Shown: positions 15,481 to 24,415, counted from the first letter of the stretch. The stretch is DNA of 64,000 bases from JBJHDF01 sp050486405 (GCA_050486405.1 JBJHDF010000001.1:62001-126000), one strand, 5' to 3'. The notes: generated by a model not told the origin, from the sequence alone. Translations and numbers: made by a program.

Positions 15481-16363
15481 AGTAGCCGCGCTGCACCACA
15501 TAGGCCGACAGTTGCCGCAGGCGCTCGGCCTCGGTACCAAATCCCTCCAGCGCCGTCAGCGCCTCCTCGTGCAACCTCTGCAAGTGCTCCCGAGCCGCGT
15601 CCAACCCCAGCAGCGACACATAGGTGGGCTTGTTGCGGGCACTGTCCGCACCCTGCTGCTTGCCCAGGGTGGCAGTATCGGTCACCACATCGAGAATGTC
15701 ATCCTGCACCTGGAAGGCCAGGCCCACCGCCGCGGCGTAGCGATCCAGCGCCGCCAACTGGCCCGGGTCGGCACCGGCCACCCGGGCGCCCATGGCCACG
15801 GCGGCGCGGATCAGGGCGCCGGTTTTCAAGCGGTGTATGGCTTCCAGAAGCACCAGATCAAGCTCGCGATCCACCGCCTCCAGATCCCTCGCCTGCCCCA
15901 TGACCATACCGTCGGCACCGGCGGCGGACGCCAGCAGGCGCACCAGTTCCACCTTGCAGGTGCTATCTATATGGGGGGCCTCCGCCAACAGTTCAAACGC
16001 CAGGGCCTGGAGGGCGTCGCCGCAAAGAATGGCCGTGGCCTCGCCGAAGGCGATATGGCAGGTGGGCTGCCCCCGGCGCAGGTCATCGTCGTCCATGGCC
16101 GGCAGGTCGTCATGAACCAGACTGTAGGCGTGAATGGCTTCCAGGGCACAGGCCAGGGTGTCCAGCGCCGGGTCCGCCGGACGACCCAGGGCCTCGGCGG
16201 CAGCGTAGACCAGCAGCGGACGCACCCGCTTGCCGCCGCTGAACAGACTGTAGCGCATGGCCTCGAGCAGGCGGGCACCACTGTTGGTGGGCAGCAATTG
16301 ATCCAGGGCGGCATCCACCCGCTCCCGGCATGCCCGGGCGTAGGCCTCCAGTTCCGGGCTCAT
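15479..16363 (-). CDS. ispA: Farnesyl diphosphate synthase
   Basis: A 294-residue trans-prenyltransferase. The first Asp-rich motif is DDLPAMDDDDLRRG and the second is FQVQDDILD; also visible are the GGKRVRPLLVY isopentenyl-diphosphate site and the Lys/Thr region GKQQGADSARNKPTY. It makes FPP from IPP and DMAPP/GPP for quinones, undecaprenol and haem A. ATG 16363 overlaps the xseB stop (ATGA), so translation is coupled. The frame extends upstream into xseB, which I regard as shadow. Confidence 0.95.
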   Translation of the reverse strand: MSPELEAYARACRERVDAALDQLLPTNSGARLLEAMRYSLFSGGKRVRPLLVYAAAEALGRPADPALDTLACALEAIHAYSLVHDDLPAMDDDDLRRGQPTCHIAFGEATAILCGDALQALAFELLAEAPHIDSTCKVELVRLLASAAGADGMVMGQARDLEAVDRELDLVLLEAIHRLKTGALIRAAVAMGARVAGADPGQLAALDRYAAAVGLAFQVQDDILDVVTDTATLGKQQGADSARNKPTYVSLLGLDAAREHLQRLHEEALTALEGFGTEAERLRQLSAYVVQRGY

Positions 16364-16611
16364 TGATCCTCCGCACCCTCCTCGTCGAACGGCGCCAGGG
16401 CAATCTGCCCCTGCTGCTCCACCAGTTGCTTGACCTGCTGCTCGGCGGCGCTCAACCGCTGCTGGCACTCACGGGTCAACTCGATGCCCCGGGCAAAGGA
16501 TTCCAGGGATTCCTCCAGGCTCATATCGCCCTGCTCCATGCGTTCAACCAATGCCTCCAGCGCCTTTAGCGACTGTTCAAAATCGGTTCCGGGCTTTTTC
16601 TTGCCGGCCAT
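16360..16611 (-). CDS. xseB: Exodeoxyribonuclease VII small subunit
   Basis: An 83-residue protein with the conserved pattern FEQSLKALEALVERMEQGDM, then LSLEESLESFARG-type residues (here SLEESLESFARGIELTRECQ). It forms the small helical subunit of the single-strand-specific exonuclease VII with XseA. ATG 16611 has AGGAG upstream. xseB-ispA with a 4-base overlap is the standard gammaproteobacterial arrangement. Confidence 0.93.
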   Translation of the reverse strand: MAGKKKPGTDFEQSLKALEALVERMEQGDMSLEESLESFARGIELTRECQQRLSAAEQQVKQLVEQQGQIALAPFDEEGAEDQ

Positions 16612-16665
16612 GTTCCACTCCTGGCGGTCGAGAAAACCGCGTTGCTGCCGATATTAAAGGCGCTC

Positions 16666-16695
16666 ATTATAAGGCGGGCACCTGGCAAATGGCAG
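16666..16695 (-). promoter_or_regulatory. Candidate promoter of xseB-ispA
   Basis: On the minus strand a perfect TATAAT (16666-16671) is preceded at 18 bases by CTGCCA (16690-16695), four of six matches to the -35 consensus. It lies 55 bases before the xseB ATG. The rest of the gap to pomA holds no other element I can support. Confidence 0.5.
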
Positions 16696-16772
16696 GCCGA
16701 TGAACCCGGCCAGTCCGCCAAGTCCTGCTATAGTTAGCAGTGACAGGATAACGACACACAGAGGAGCACTCC

Positions 16773-17534
16773 GTGGATTTAGCCACACTTGTGGGGCTGA
16801 TTGGCGCCATCACGCTGATCGTCGTCTCCATGACCATGACCGGGGATCTGGTCACCTATATCAACGCCCCCTCGATTGTGATCGTGGTCGGCGGCACAAC
16901 TTTTGCCGTTATGGCCAAGTTTGGCCTGGGCCAGTTCCTCGGTGCCTTTCGCGTGGCCGCCAAGAGCTTTTTCTTCCGGCTGGATGACCCCGCCGATATC
17001 ATCGACGAAATCGTGGAGCTGGCGGACGCCGCGCGCAAGGGTGGGCTGCTCTCACTGGAGGGCAAGGAGGTCAACAACAAGTTCCTGCAGAAGGGCATTC
17101 AACTGCTGGTGGACGGCCACGACCCGGAAGTGGTGCGCACCATGATGTCCAAGGACCGCTTTCTCACCGAATACCGGCACCAACAGGGCTCGTCCATTTT
17201 TTCTGCCCTGGGCGACGTGGCACCAGCCATGGGCATGGTTGGCACGCTCATCGGCCTGGTGGCCATGCTGGCCAATATGGATGACCCCAAGGCCATTGGC
17301 CCGGCCATGGCGGTGGCCCTGCTCACCACCCTCTACGGCGCCGTGCTCGGCCATGCGGTGTTCAACCCCATCGCCGACAAGCTGCGCCTGCGGGCGGCAG
17401 AAGAAGCACTGCTGAAAAGTCTGATCATCGACGCCCTGCTGGCCATTCAGAGCGGGCAAAACCCCCGCATCATCGATTCGGTACTGCGCACCTATCTGCC
17501 CGAGGGCAAACGGGACGTCGCGGATCTCGGCTAG
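16773..17534 (+). CDS. pomA: Flagellar stator protein PomA (MotA family)
   Basis: A 253-residue protein with four membrane helices (about residues 2-20, 29-50, 150-172 and 180-202) and the cytoplasmic loop between helices 2 and 3. The second pair carries DVAPAMGMVGTLIGLVAML and GPAMAVALLTTLYGAVLGHA, hallmark MotA/PomA stretches. With PomB it forms the ion channel that drives the flagellar motor. GTG 16773 follows GAGGAG at 6 bases. The 253-residue length and pairing favour the Na+-type PomA rather than the longer MotA, but coupling ion is inference. Confidence 0.93.
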   Translation: MDLATLVGLIGAITLIVVSMTMTGDLVTYINAPSIVIVVGGTTFAVMAKFGLGQFLGAFRVAAKSFFFRLDDPADIIDEIVELADAARKGGLLSLEGKEVNNKFLQKGIQLLVDGHDPEVVRTMMSKDRFLTEYRHQQGSSIFSALGDVAPAMGMVGTLIGLVAMLANMDDPKAIGPAMAVALLTTLYGAVLGHAVFNPIADKLRLRAAEEALLKSLIIDALLAIQSGQNPRIIDSVLRTYLPEGKRDVADLG

Positions 17535-17549
17535 ACGGCGGATTTGCCC

Positions 17550-18533
17550 ATGAGCGAAGACGATCAGAAACCGAGAAAGCAGCCAGCCATTGGCCTGCCC
17601 ATGTGGATGGCCACCTTCGCCGACCTGATGGCACTGCTGATGTGCTTTTTTGTACTGCTGCTGTCCTTCTCGGAAATGGACGCCATGCGCTTCAAGCGGC
17701 TGGCCGGCTCCCTGGCCCAGGCCTTTGGCGTGCAGGCAGAGGTGGCCCTGGACGAGGTTCCCCGGGGCACCAGTATTATCGCCCGGGAATTCAGCCCGGG
17801 CCGCCCGGATCCCACCCCCATCAACGAGATTTTCCAGCGCACCGACGATATCACCCAGATGAGTCTGGAGGTCTACTGTGCCCAGGAATACGACATCCAG
17901 CGCGGCGAGATCGACCACGACGGCGCCCGGGAACAGATACAGCAACGGCTGGAGGAACTGGTGCGGCAGACGGAGGACGATGCCCGGGAGCTGGCCAGCC
18001 GCCTGCAGACGCGGATTCTCGCCGGCCAGATCGAAATCGAAACCCGGGGCCGACAGATCATCATCCGTATTCGCGAGCAGGGTTCCTTCCGCTCCGCCTC
18101 GGCGGAACTGGCGGATGACTATTTCGATGTTATGGACGAAATCCGTGCGGTACTGATGCTCAAGCCCGGACGTATCGAAGTGCAGGGCCACACCGACAAT
18201 CTGCCCATCAGCTCGGCCCAGTTTCGCTCCAACTGGGATCTGTCCTCCGCCCGGGCGGTGTCCGTTGCCCACGAGCTGATGCGCGGTGACTATATCAACC
18301 CCCGCCGCTTCCAGGTGGTGGGGCTGGCGGAGACCCGTCCCCTGGCGCCCAACGACACACCGGCCAACCGGGCACGCAACCGCCGGGTGGAAATCGTGAT
18401 TCAGCAGGGGTTGGAGCAGGATCTGGACGCGTCGGAAATCGAACTGCTCAAGTCCGGGGGGCAGGACATCATGCGCAGCCTGGATCTGGACCCCGACTAC
18501 CTGTTCGAACTCGACGACGACGAAATTTTCTAG
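17550..18533 (+). CDS. pomB: Flagellar stator protein PomB (MotB family)
   Basis: A 327-residue protein. A single helix holds the ion-binding Asp in MWMATFADLMALLMCFFVLL (D25). The C-terminal OmpA/MotB peptidoglycan-binding domain follows (IEVQGHTDNLPISS, then NWDLSSARAVSVAHEL and ANRARNRRVEIVI). It anchors the stator to the cell wall and conducts ions together with PomA. ATG 17550 is used; a TTG two codons earlier is less likely. It lies 15 bases after pomA, in the same operon as the pilZ gene. Confidence 0.93.
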   Translation: MSEDDQKPRKQPAIGLPMWMATFADLMALLMCFFVLLLSFSEMDAMRFKRLAGSLAQAFGVQAEVALDEVPRGTSIIAREFSPGRPDPTPINEIFQRTDDITQMSLEVYCAQEYDIQRGEIDHDGAREQIQQRLEELVRQTEDDARELASRLQTRILAGQIEIETRGRQIIIRIREQGSFRSASAELADDYFDVMDEIRAVLMLKPGRIEVQGHTDNLPISSAQFRSNWDLSSARAVSVAHELMRGDYINPRRFQVVGLAETRPLAPNDTPANRARNRRVEIVIQQGLEQDLDASEIELLKSGGQDIMRSLDLDPDYLFELDDDEIF

Positions 18534-18558
18534 CAAACATCCGGCTGGGGCCACCACC

Positions 18559-19128
18559 ATGACCGACACAGACAGGCGCCGCTACTTTCGCATCAACGAA
18601 CGGCTGGGCATTGCCTACCGGGTACTGGGTGATGAGGAGGAAAGCGGCAGCGGCGAACCGCCCGTGGACATCTATACCCTTCTGTCCCGCTACGACCGGG
18701 ACATCACCCAACTGCTGGGTCAGCTGCCCTCTCGCGACGGACCGCTGCGGGATCTGCTGGACACCCTCAACAAAAAAATCAACTGCATCGCCAACCAGCT
18801 GGAACTGGAAAGCAGGATGATCGAGCAGATCGCCCACCGGGTGGCAGAGGTCAATATCAGCGCCTGCGGCATGGCGGCGACACTGGATGAAGCACTGGCA
18901 CCGGGCACCCGACTGGAACTGGACCTGGTACTGCTGCCGGAGAACCAGCGGCTGGTGGCCCGGGCGGTGGTAGTGAGCAGCGAGCCGCGCACCGACGGCG
19001 AGGGCCACTACACCCGGCTGGCCTTCAGCGAACTGGACACCGGCAACCAGGAACGGCTCATCCAGCACATAGTGCGGCGCCAGAGCGAGCTGCTGCGACT
19101 CAAACGCGAACGGGACACTCCTTTGTGA
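18559..19128 (+). CDS. PilZ-domain protein (predicted c-di-GMP receptor)
   Basis: A 189-residue protein starting MTDTDRRRYFRINERLGIAY; the RRRYFRINER stretch is the PilZ RxxxR motif, placed unusually early. A helical insert (about residues 30-90) separates it from NISACGMAA, which is the second motif [D/N]xSxxG. The beta-barrel then continues to LAFSELDTGNQERLIQHIV. It probably binds c-di-GMP and, lying 25 bases behind pomB, may tune the stator or motor. The insert between the two motifs is a variation often seen in cPilZ-like proteins. Its stop overlaps the start of a small downstream ORF. Confidence 0.85.
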   Translation: MTDTDRRRYFRINERLGIAYRVLGDEEESGSGEPPVDIYTLLSRYDRDITQLLGQLPSRDGPLRDLLDTLNKKINCIANQLELESRMIEQIAHRVAEVNISACGMAATLDEALAPGTRLELDLVLLPENQRLVARAVVVSSEPRTDGEGHYTRLAFSELDTGNQERLIQHIVRRQSELLRLKRERDTPL

Positions 19129-19283
19129 GATATTTCCTACAACAATTGCAGACATTTGCCACTATCGCCTGCGGGCGCAATCCTCAACAATGGCTACTGC
19201 TACGGACGCATGCGCAGGAGCGCGCGGCACGGATCAAGACGGAACTGCGCCACATACGGCCCAGGCTGGGCACTATCCTGTAA
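19125..19283 (+). CDS. Small basic protein of unknown function at the end of the pomAB-pilZ operon
   Basis: A 52-codon frame starts with GTG 19125-19127, overlapping the pilZ TGA in GTGA, and ends in TAA 19281-19283, five bases before a strong terminator. The product begins MRYFLQQLQTFATIACGRNP and continues QQWLLLRTHAQERAARIKTE; it is Arg-rich (about 9 Arg) and probably amphipathic or helical. No family is recognised. The stop-start overlap, the same codon style as its neighbours and the terminator placement all argue that it is a real, translationally coupled gene. No separate ribosome site is apparent. Confidence 0.6.
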   Translation: MRYFLQQLQTFATIACGRNPQQWLLLRTHAQERAARIKTELRHIRPRLGTIL

Positions 19284-19287
19284 GAGA

Positions 19288-19316
19288 AACCCCGCTTCGT
19301 CCCCCGAAGCGGGGTT
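19288..19316. terminator. Strong intrinsic terminator of the pomAB-pilZ operon
   Basis: AACCCCGCTTCG (19288-19299) pairs with CGAAGCGGGGTT (19305-19316) around a five-base loop, followed by a T run to 19320. It ends the rightward operon and, on the other strand, may also serve the convergent TPR lipoprotein gene, since the stem begins with an A-rich flank. Confidence 0.9.
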
Positions 19317-19326
19317 TTTTCAAACC

Positions 19327-20430
19327 CTATATGGTCTCCCCGCGCCGCAACATGGCCTCCGCCTGCCGCGCCTGCCCCAACTCACCGTAAATCTCCGCTG
19401 CCAGCCGATAGAAGCGAGGTTCATCGTTCTTGCGCCGCAGAGCCCGGCGAATCAGTTCTTCTGCCGTGGCGTAGTCACCGCTGTCGTATTTGCGGCTCGC
19501 CTGGGCATAGAGGTAGTAGGGGTTGCTCTGCTGGTACTGACGGGCACGGCGCCCGTAATAGGCTGCCCGCTCCTCGTCACCCAGCCAGCGGTAGTAGTTG
19601 CTGAGATTGCTGATCACCGTCAGATGGTTCCGCTCGAGGGAGTACCCCTTGAGCCAGGCGGCTTCCGCCTCGGCCAGCAGTCCCTGGCGGGCGTGCATGG
19701 AGCCCAGATTGCTCCAGATGTAGGCCCGCCGGCCATCCAGCAGCAGTGCCTTGCGAACATGACGGTGAGCCTCGGCAAAATCGCCGATCGCAGCCAGCTC
19801 CATGGCACGGTTGTTGTGGTACTGGGCCGCCAGTTCCCGGTCACTGATCAGGGTCTGGGGGTAACTGACCCGGTAGCGGGCCATCTCCAGATCCATGACT
19901 GCCCGCTCGCCCCGGGGCAGCATCACCATGGCGTTGACGTGCATCAGCCGCATCAGCACCTGATCGTCACTGATATTCCATACCGGTGGCATCTCCACCT
20001 CGTTGGGCCGGACATCCAGCCCCACATGGCGCCCCATGGCCACGTACAGCAGGGTGAAGCCGAGGCAGTTGGCGCGACGGATTGCGAACACTTCGGCGGC
20101 GGTGTAGGTGTCATTGAGGTCGTAGGTAATACCCCGGCCCCAGGAGTACACCAGCGCCTGATAGAGCGCCTCGGCCCGATCGTAGGGGTCGCGAATCCCC
20201 TGGGTGTAAAACTCCGCAAATGACTTCATTTCCTCAGTCAAATGCAGTATGGCCGACGGATCGGGCACGGCGGGGGATTCCTGCGCCTGCCCGAGCAGCG
20301 ACTCGCCGGACAGGGCCCGTTCCAGCACTGCGGGATCGGGACCGGCAAACCAGTCGGGCAAGGTACGGTAGTTGCTGCAGCCGGTCAGCAGCAGTGCGCA
20401 AAGGAACAAAACGGACAGTCTGAGGTACAT
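19327..20430 (-). CDS. Lipoprotein with a transglutaminase-like domain and TPR repeats
   Basis: A 367-residue protein with a lipoprotein signal (LFLCALLLTGC). Residues about 75-190 look like a transglutaminase/protease-like core: the AIRRANCLGFTLLYVAMGRH segment has the catalytic-type Cys, and a His lies in the RLMHVNAMVML stretch. The second half is tetratricopeptide repeats (YHNNRAMELAAIGDFAEAHR, then AYIWSNLGSMHARQGLLAEA and further units). It probably sits on the periplasmic face of a membrane and holds or processes a partner protein. No specific substrate is known to me. It is convergent with the pomAB operon. Confidence 0.75.
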   Translation of the reverse strand: MYLRLSVLFLCALLLTGCSNYRTLPDWFAGPDPAVLERALSGESLLGQAQESPAVPDPSAILHLTEEMKSFAEFYTQGIRDPYDRAEALYQALVYSWGRGITYDLNDTYTAAEVFAIRRANCLGFTLLYVAMGRHVGLDVRPNEVEMPPVWNISDDQVLMRLMHVNAMVMLPRGERAVMDLEMARYRVSYPQTLISDRELAAQYHNNRAMELAAIGDFAEAHRHVRKALLLDGRRAYIWSNLGSMHARQGLLAEAEAAWLKGYSLERNHLTVISNLSNYYRWLGDEERAAYYGRRARQYQQSNPYYLYAQASRKYDSGDYATAEELIRRALRRKNDEPRFYRLAAEIYGELGQARQAEAMLRRGETI

Positions 20431-20636
20431 AGTTCAGGCCTCGTGTATTGGATCATTGCTTCTGCCCTGAACCTGATCTGCTTGGTCCTTTGACCTCAAG
20501 CCTAGCCCATTGGTTTGGCTGGAATGACGGCAGGGGCTGACCATTCGCTTACCCTTGGCTTCTGTGGCAAACTGCCGACGGCGCCCGCCACAGGCCGGCG
20601 CCCATGGATCTCTATCGCTACCCCGGAGGGACAATA

Positions 20637-23390
20637 ATGAAAACGACCGTATACACCCTTAACCCCCTGTTGCCGATTCTGGCCCTGATCCTGGCGCTGC
20701 TGGCCGGCTGCGCCGCCACGCAGACCCGCTCCGGCGCACCGGAGTTCTACACCCAGGTCGAGGGCATCACCGAATTCCGGCTGGACAACGGCCTGCGGGT
20801 ACTGCTGGTACCCGACGACTCCCGCCCCAGCACCACCGTAAACATCACCTACCTGGTGGGCTCGCGGCACGAGGGCTACGGCGAATCCGGCATGGCGCAT
20901 CTGCTGGAGCACCTGTTGTTCAAGAGCAGCGAGAACTACGCGGACATCACCGAGGAAATCGCCCGCCGGGGCGGGCGCGCCAACGGCACCACCTGGTACG
21001 ACCGCACCAACTATTTCCAGACCTTTCCCGCCACGGACGAGAACCTCACCTGGGCGCTGTCCATGGAGGCGGACCGCATGATCAACGCCCTGCTCAAGGA
21101 GGAGGATCTGGCGTCGGAAATGACGGTGGTGCGCAACGAATTTGAAATCGGCGAGAACAACCCCTTCCGCATTCTGATGCAGCGCACCGCCGCCGTGGCC
21201 CACGAATGGCACGGCTACGGCCGCTCCACCATCGGCGCCCGCACCGACATCGAGAATGTGCCCATGGAGCGGCTGCGCAATTTTTACCGCCGCTACTACC
21301 AGCCGGACAACGCCGTGCTGGTGGTGTCCGGCCGCTTCGACCAGGAACAGACCCTGGAGCTGATTCAGTCCCGCTTTGGTGTCATCCCCGCCCCCGAGCG
21401 CGTGGGCGACATGGTGATCTGGCCCACCTACACCCGCAATCCCACCCAGGACGGCGAGCGCCGGGTAACCCTGCGGCGCAACGGCGACTACCAACTGGTG
21501 CTTTCGGCTTTCCATGTGCCCGCCGCGGCCCACGAGGACTACGCTGCCCTGGACGCCCTCGCCCATATTCTCGGCAACGAGCCCTCGGGCCGTCTGTACA
21601 AGGCGCTGGTGGAAACCGAACTGGCCGCCGCCGTGGGTTCCTGGCAGTTCACACCGCACGAACCCGGGCTGAAATTCAGCTACGCCCGGCTGCGCAGCGA
21701 TGACGATATCCAGGCGGCGGAAGACGCCATGCTGGAAGTGTTTGCCGGCTTGCGGGACAACCCCATCACCGAGGAAGAACTGAACCGGGCCCGCAACGCC
21801 CTGATCCGCGATCTGGAAGTCACCCTGCGCAACAGTGACCGGGTCGGCATCCAACTCACCGAGTGGGCGGCCGCCGGCGACTGGCGCCTGCTGTTCATCT
21901 ACCGCGACCGACTGCGCGAACTGACGGTGGAAGACGTGCAGCGGGTGGCGGATCACTACCTCAAGTCCAGCAACCGCACTCTGGGCTGGTTTATCCCGGA
22001 CAGCGCGCCGGACCGCTCCGACATTCCCGAGGCACCGCCCATCGAAGAACTCGTGGCCGGCTATGTGGGCGACGAGGACCGCGCCGCCGGTGAAACCTTC
22101 GAACCCACCTTTGAGAACATCGAGGCCCGGCTACAGCGCTTCGAGCTGGAAAACGGCCTCAAGGTGGCGCTGCTGCCCAAGTCCACCCGGGGCGGTACCG
22201 TCAACGGGCAGTTGACCCTGCGGCTGGGCAGCGAGGACACCCTGATGGGCCAGCGCGTCAACGCCAGCCTGGCCTCCGCCATGCTGATGCGCGGCACCCG
22301 GCAGCGCTCGCGCCAGGAGATCACCGACACCATCAGCGATCTGCAGTCGCAACTGTCCATCGGCGGCGGCAGTCAGGTCACGGCCCGGCTGGAGACCATC
22401 GGCGAAAACCTGATGCCGCTGATGGGTCTGCTGGCCGAAGTGCTCACCCAGCCAAGCTTTGACGAGAGCGAGTTCAACCGGCTGCGCCAGCGCCGCCTGG
22501 CGGATCTGGAAGCACAGCGCAACGACCCCAATGGCGCCGCGTCCTGGGCGCTGAACCGGATTTTCCGCAGCACCGACGACCCGGCACATCCCAACTACTC
22601 CCCCACTCTGGACGAAGAGCTGGCCGCCATCGAAAGCGCCGAACTGAATCAGGTGCGGGAGTTTTACCAGCGCTTCTACGGTCTGGGCCCCGGCGCCACC
22701 CTGACGCTGGTGGGCGATTTCGACGCCGAGGCGGTGCGCGCCTGGCTGGAGAACCACACCCGCTGGCGCCCGGCCACGCCCTACCAGCGGATACCCGCCA
22801 CCCTGGTGGAGCCGGACGTGCGGCACGAAACCGTCCAGATCGACGACCGCCCCAACGCCATGCTGCTGGGCCTGATGCAATTGCCCATCCGCGACGACCA
22901 CGAGGATTACCCGGCGCTGGTACTGGGCAACCACCTGTTGGGCGGCGGCTTCCTCAACTCCCGCCTGGCCCGGCGCATTCGCCAGCAGGAGGGCATCAGT
23001 TACGGCGTGGGCTCCAACATCGGCGCCAGCGCCCAGGACCCGGTGGGCCACTTCGTGGTGTACGCCATGTACGCGCCGGAAAACCGGGAGCGTCTGCACG
23101 AAGCTCTACAGGAGGAACTGCGCCGCGTGCTGGAGGAACCCTACACGCGCGAGGAACTGCAATACGGGCTGGAAGGCTGGCTGCAGCAGCAGGAAGTCAC
23201 CCGCAGCAACGATGGCCAGTTGATGGGCATACTCAGCAACCACCTCTATCTGGGCCGGGATATGCACGGTACCGCCGAGTGGGAGGAGCGGGTAAAAGCG
23301 CTGGATGCCGACACCATTCTCCAGGCCATGCGCCGCCACCTGGACCCGAAGCGGCTGGTCATCGTGGAAGCAGGGGATTTCGGCGACTGA
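20637..23390 (+). CDS. M16-family zinc metallopeptidase (pitrilysin-like), lipoprotein
   Basis: A 917-residue protein with a lipoprotein signal (ALLAGC, Cys 25). The first M16 half has the inverted zinc motif HLLEH (88-92) with the downstream Glu in VVRNEFE (about 168). The second half (from about residue 505) repeats the fold without the zinc motif, as usual. It degrades peptides, probably in the periplasm or at the outer membrane. ATG 20637 follows GGAGGG. Two-domain length matches zinc-protease lipoproteins of gammaproteobacteria. Substrate unknown. Confidence 0.9.
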   Translation: MKTTVYTLNPLLPILALILALLAGCAATQTRSGAPEFYTQVEGITEFRLDNGLRVLLVPDDSRPSTTVNITYLVGSRHEGYGESGMAHLLEHLLFKSSENYADITEEIARRGGRANGTTWYDRTNYFQTFPATDENLTWALSMEADRMINALLKEEDLASEMTVVRNEFEIGENNPFRILMQRTAAVAHEWHGYGRSTIGARTDIENVPMERLRNFYRRYYQPDNAVLVVSGRFDQEQTLELIQSRFGVIPAPERVGDMVIWPTYTRNPTQDGERRVTLRRNGDYQLVLSAFHVPAAAHEDYAALDALAHILGNEPSGRLYKALVETELAAAVGSWQFTPHEPGLKFSYARLRSDDDIQAAEDAMLEVFAGLRDNPITEEELNRARNALIRDLEVTLRNSDRVGIQLTEWAAAGDWRLLFIYRDRLRELTVEDVQRVADHYLKSSNRTLGWFIPDSAPDRSDIPEAPPIEELVAGYVGDEDRAAGETFEPTFENIEARLQRFELENGLKVALLPKSTRGGTVNGQLTLRLGSEDTLMGQRVNASLASAMLMRGTRQRSRQEITDTISDLQSQLSIGGGSQVTARLETIGENLMPLMGLLAEVLTQPSFDESEFNRLRQRRLADLEAQRNDPNGAASWALNRIFRSTDDPAHPNYSPTLDEELAAIESAELNQVREFYQRFYGLGPGATLTLVGDFDAEAVRAWLENHTRWRPATPYQRIPATLVEPDVRHETVQIDDRPNAMLLGLMQLPIRDDHEDYPALVLGNHLLGGGFLNSRLARRIRQQEGISYGVGSNIGASAQDPVGHFVVYAMYAPENRERLHEALQEELRRVLEEPYTREELQYGLEGWLQQQEVTRSNDGQLMGILSNHLYLGRDMHGTAEWEERVKALDADTILQAMRRHLDPKRLVIVEAGDFGD

Positions 23391-23480
23391 GATGCCTTCT
23401 GGCAAGCTGGTTGGCGGCGTTCGTTTGTGATAGCCTTAATTTCACCTGAAATTGCTTTTTTATATATAAAAGGTGAATAA

Positions 23481-24308
23481 ATGACTGTCGCGCAACTTAA
23501 ACGCCTGCCTCTGGCGCTTGTACTGACCGGGGCGCTTGCCGCTCCGGCGTTTTCCGCTGACGGAGAAAAAGACTGGCTGGAGCTGTTCAACGGCGAGAAT
23601 CTGGACGGCTGGATCATCAAGATCAGAGGCTGGGAGGTGGGCGAAGACCCGAAAAACACCTTTCGGGTGGAAGACGGCCTGTTGACGGCCAGCTACGACC
23701 AGTACGAAAGGTTCAATGACCGCTTCGGCCACATCTTCTACGAAGAGCCTTTTTCCTACTACATCGTCCGGGTGGAATACCGCTTCATCGGCGACCAGGT
23801 ACCCGAAGGACCGGGCTGGGCCTTCCGCAACAACGGCATCATGTTCCACGCCCAGCACCCGGACGAGATGGAACTGGACCAGGCCTTCCCCCTCAGCGTG
23901 GAGTACCAGATGCTCGGTGGCGACGGTGAGAATGAACGCCCCACCGGCAATCTTTGTACACCGGGAATCCATGTGGTGATGAACGGGGTGCTGCACAAGG
24001 ATCACTGTACCGAGTCCGACAGCGCCACCTTTCACGGTGACCAGTGGGTGACGGCCGAAGTGGAGGTACACGGCAGCGGTCTGATCCGCCACCGGGTCAA
24101 TGGCGAACAGGTGATGGAGTACAGCCAGCCGCATAAAATGGAAGGCGGCGCCCACCTCAGCAGCGGCTACATCGCCCTGCAGGCAGAGAGCCACCCCACC
24201 CAGTTCCGTTCGGTGCGGCTGCTCAACCTGAAAGGCTGCCTGGACCCGGAAGCCAGTAACTTTCGCTCCTATCTGATCAGGCACGACCAGAGCAGTTGCG
24301 AATACTGA
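23481..24308 (+). CDS. DUF1080 / 3-keto-disaccharide hydrolase family protein, secreted
   Basis: A 275-residue protein with a signal peptide (LALVLTGALAAPAFSAD). The start of the mature part, WLELFNGENLDGWIIKIRGW, is the family signature, followed by a concanavalin-like beta sandwich (GIMFHAQHPDEMELDQAFPL, then SVEYQMLGGDGENERPTGNL). Characterised members hydrolyse or cleave 3-keto-glycosides made by a sugar 3-dehydrogenase. The ribosome site is AAAGGTG. It is convergent with a large propeller-cytochrome lipoprotein whose likely oxidation product would be its substrate; that link is inference. Confidence 0.8.
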   Translation: MTVAQLKRLPLALVLTGALAAPAFSADGEKDWLELFNGENLDGWIIKIRGWEVGEDPKNTFRVEDGLLTASYDQYERFNDRFGHIFYEEPFSYYIVRVEYRFIGDQVPEGPGWAFRNNGIMFHAQHPDEMELDQAFPLSVEYQMLGGDGENERPTGNLCTPGIHVVMNGVLHKDHCTESDSATFHGDQWVTAEVEVHGSGLIRHRVNGEQVMEYSQPHKMEGGAHLSSGYIALQAESHPTQFRSVRLLNLKGCLDPEASNFRSYLIRHDQSSCEY

Positions 24309-24310
24309 CG

Positions 24311-24405
24311 CTACCCCCTCCCCCTAGCCCCCTCCCCATAGGGGAGGGGGGACGCTGTGCTCCCTCCCCTCTTCAGAGGGGAGGGCCGGGGTGGGGAGAG
24401 GAAGC
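24311..24405. repeat. REP/BIME-like double palindrome
   Basis: Two perfect 10-bp hairpins lie side by side: 24328-24337 with 24341-24350 (CCCCCTCCCC / GGGGAGGGGG) and 24362-24371 with 24376-24385 (CCCTCCCCTC / GAGGGGAGGG). The outer arms are also partly complementary, so the whole forms a larger palindrome. It fills the gap between two convergent genes. Elements of this CCCTCCCC...GGCCGGGGTGGGG style are dispersed in many gammaproteobacterial genomes; here only one copy is in the window. It may also end transcription from both sides. Confidence 0.65.
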
Positions 24406-24415
24406 CCCAAAATAA

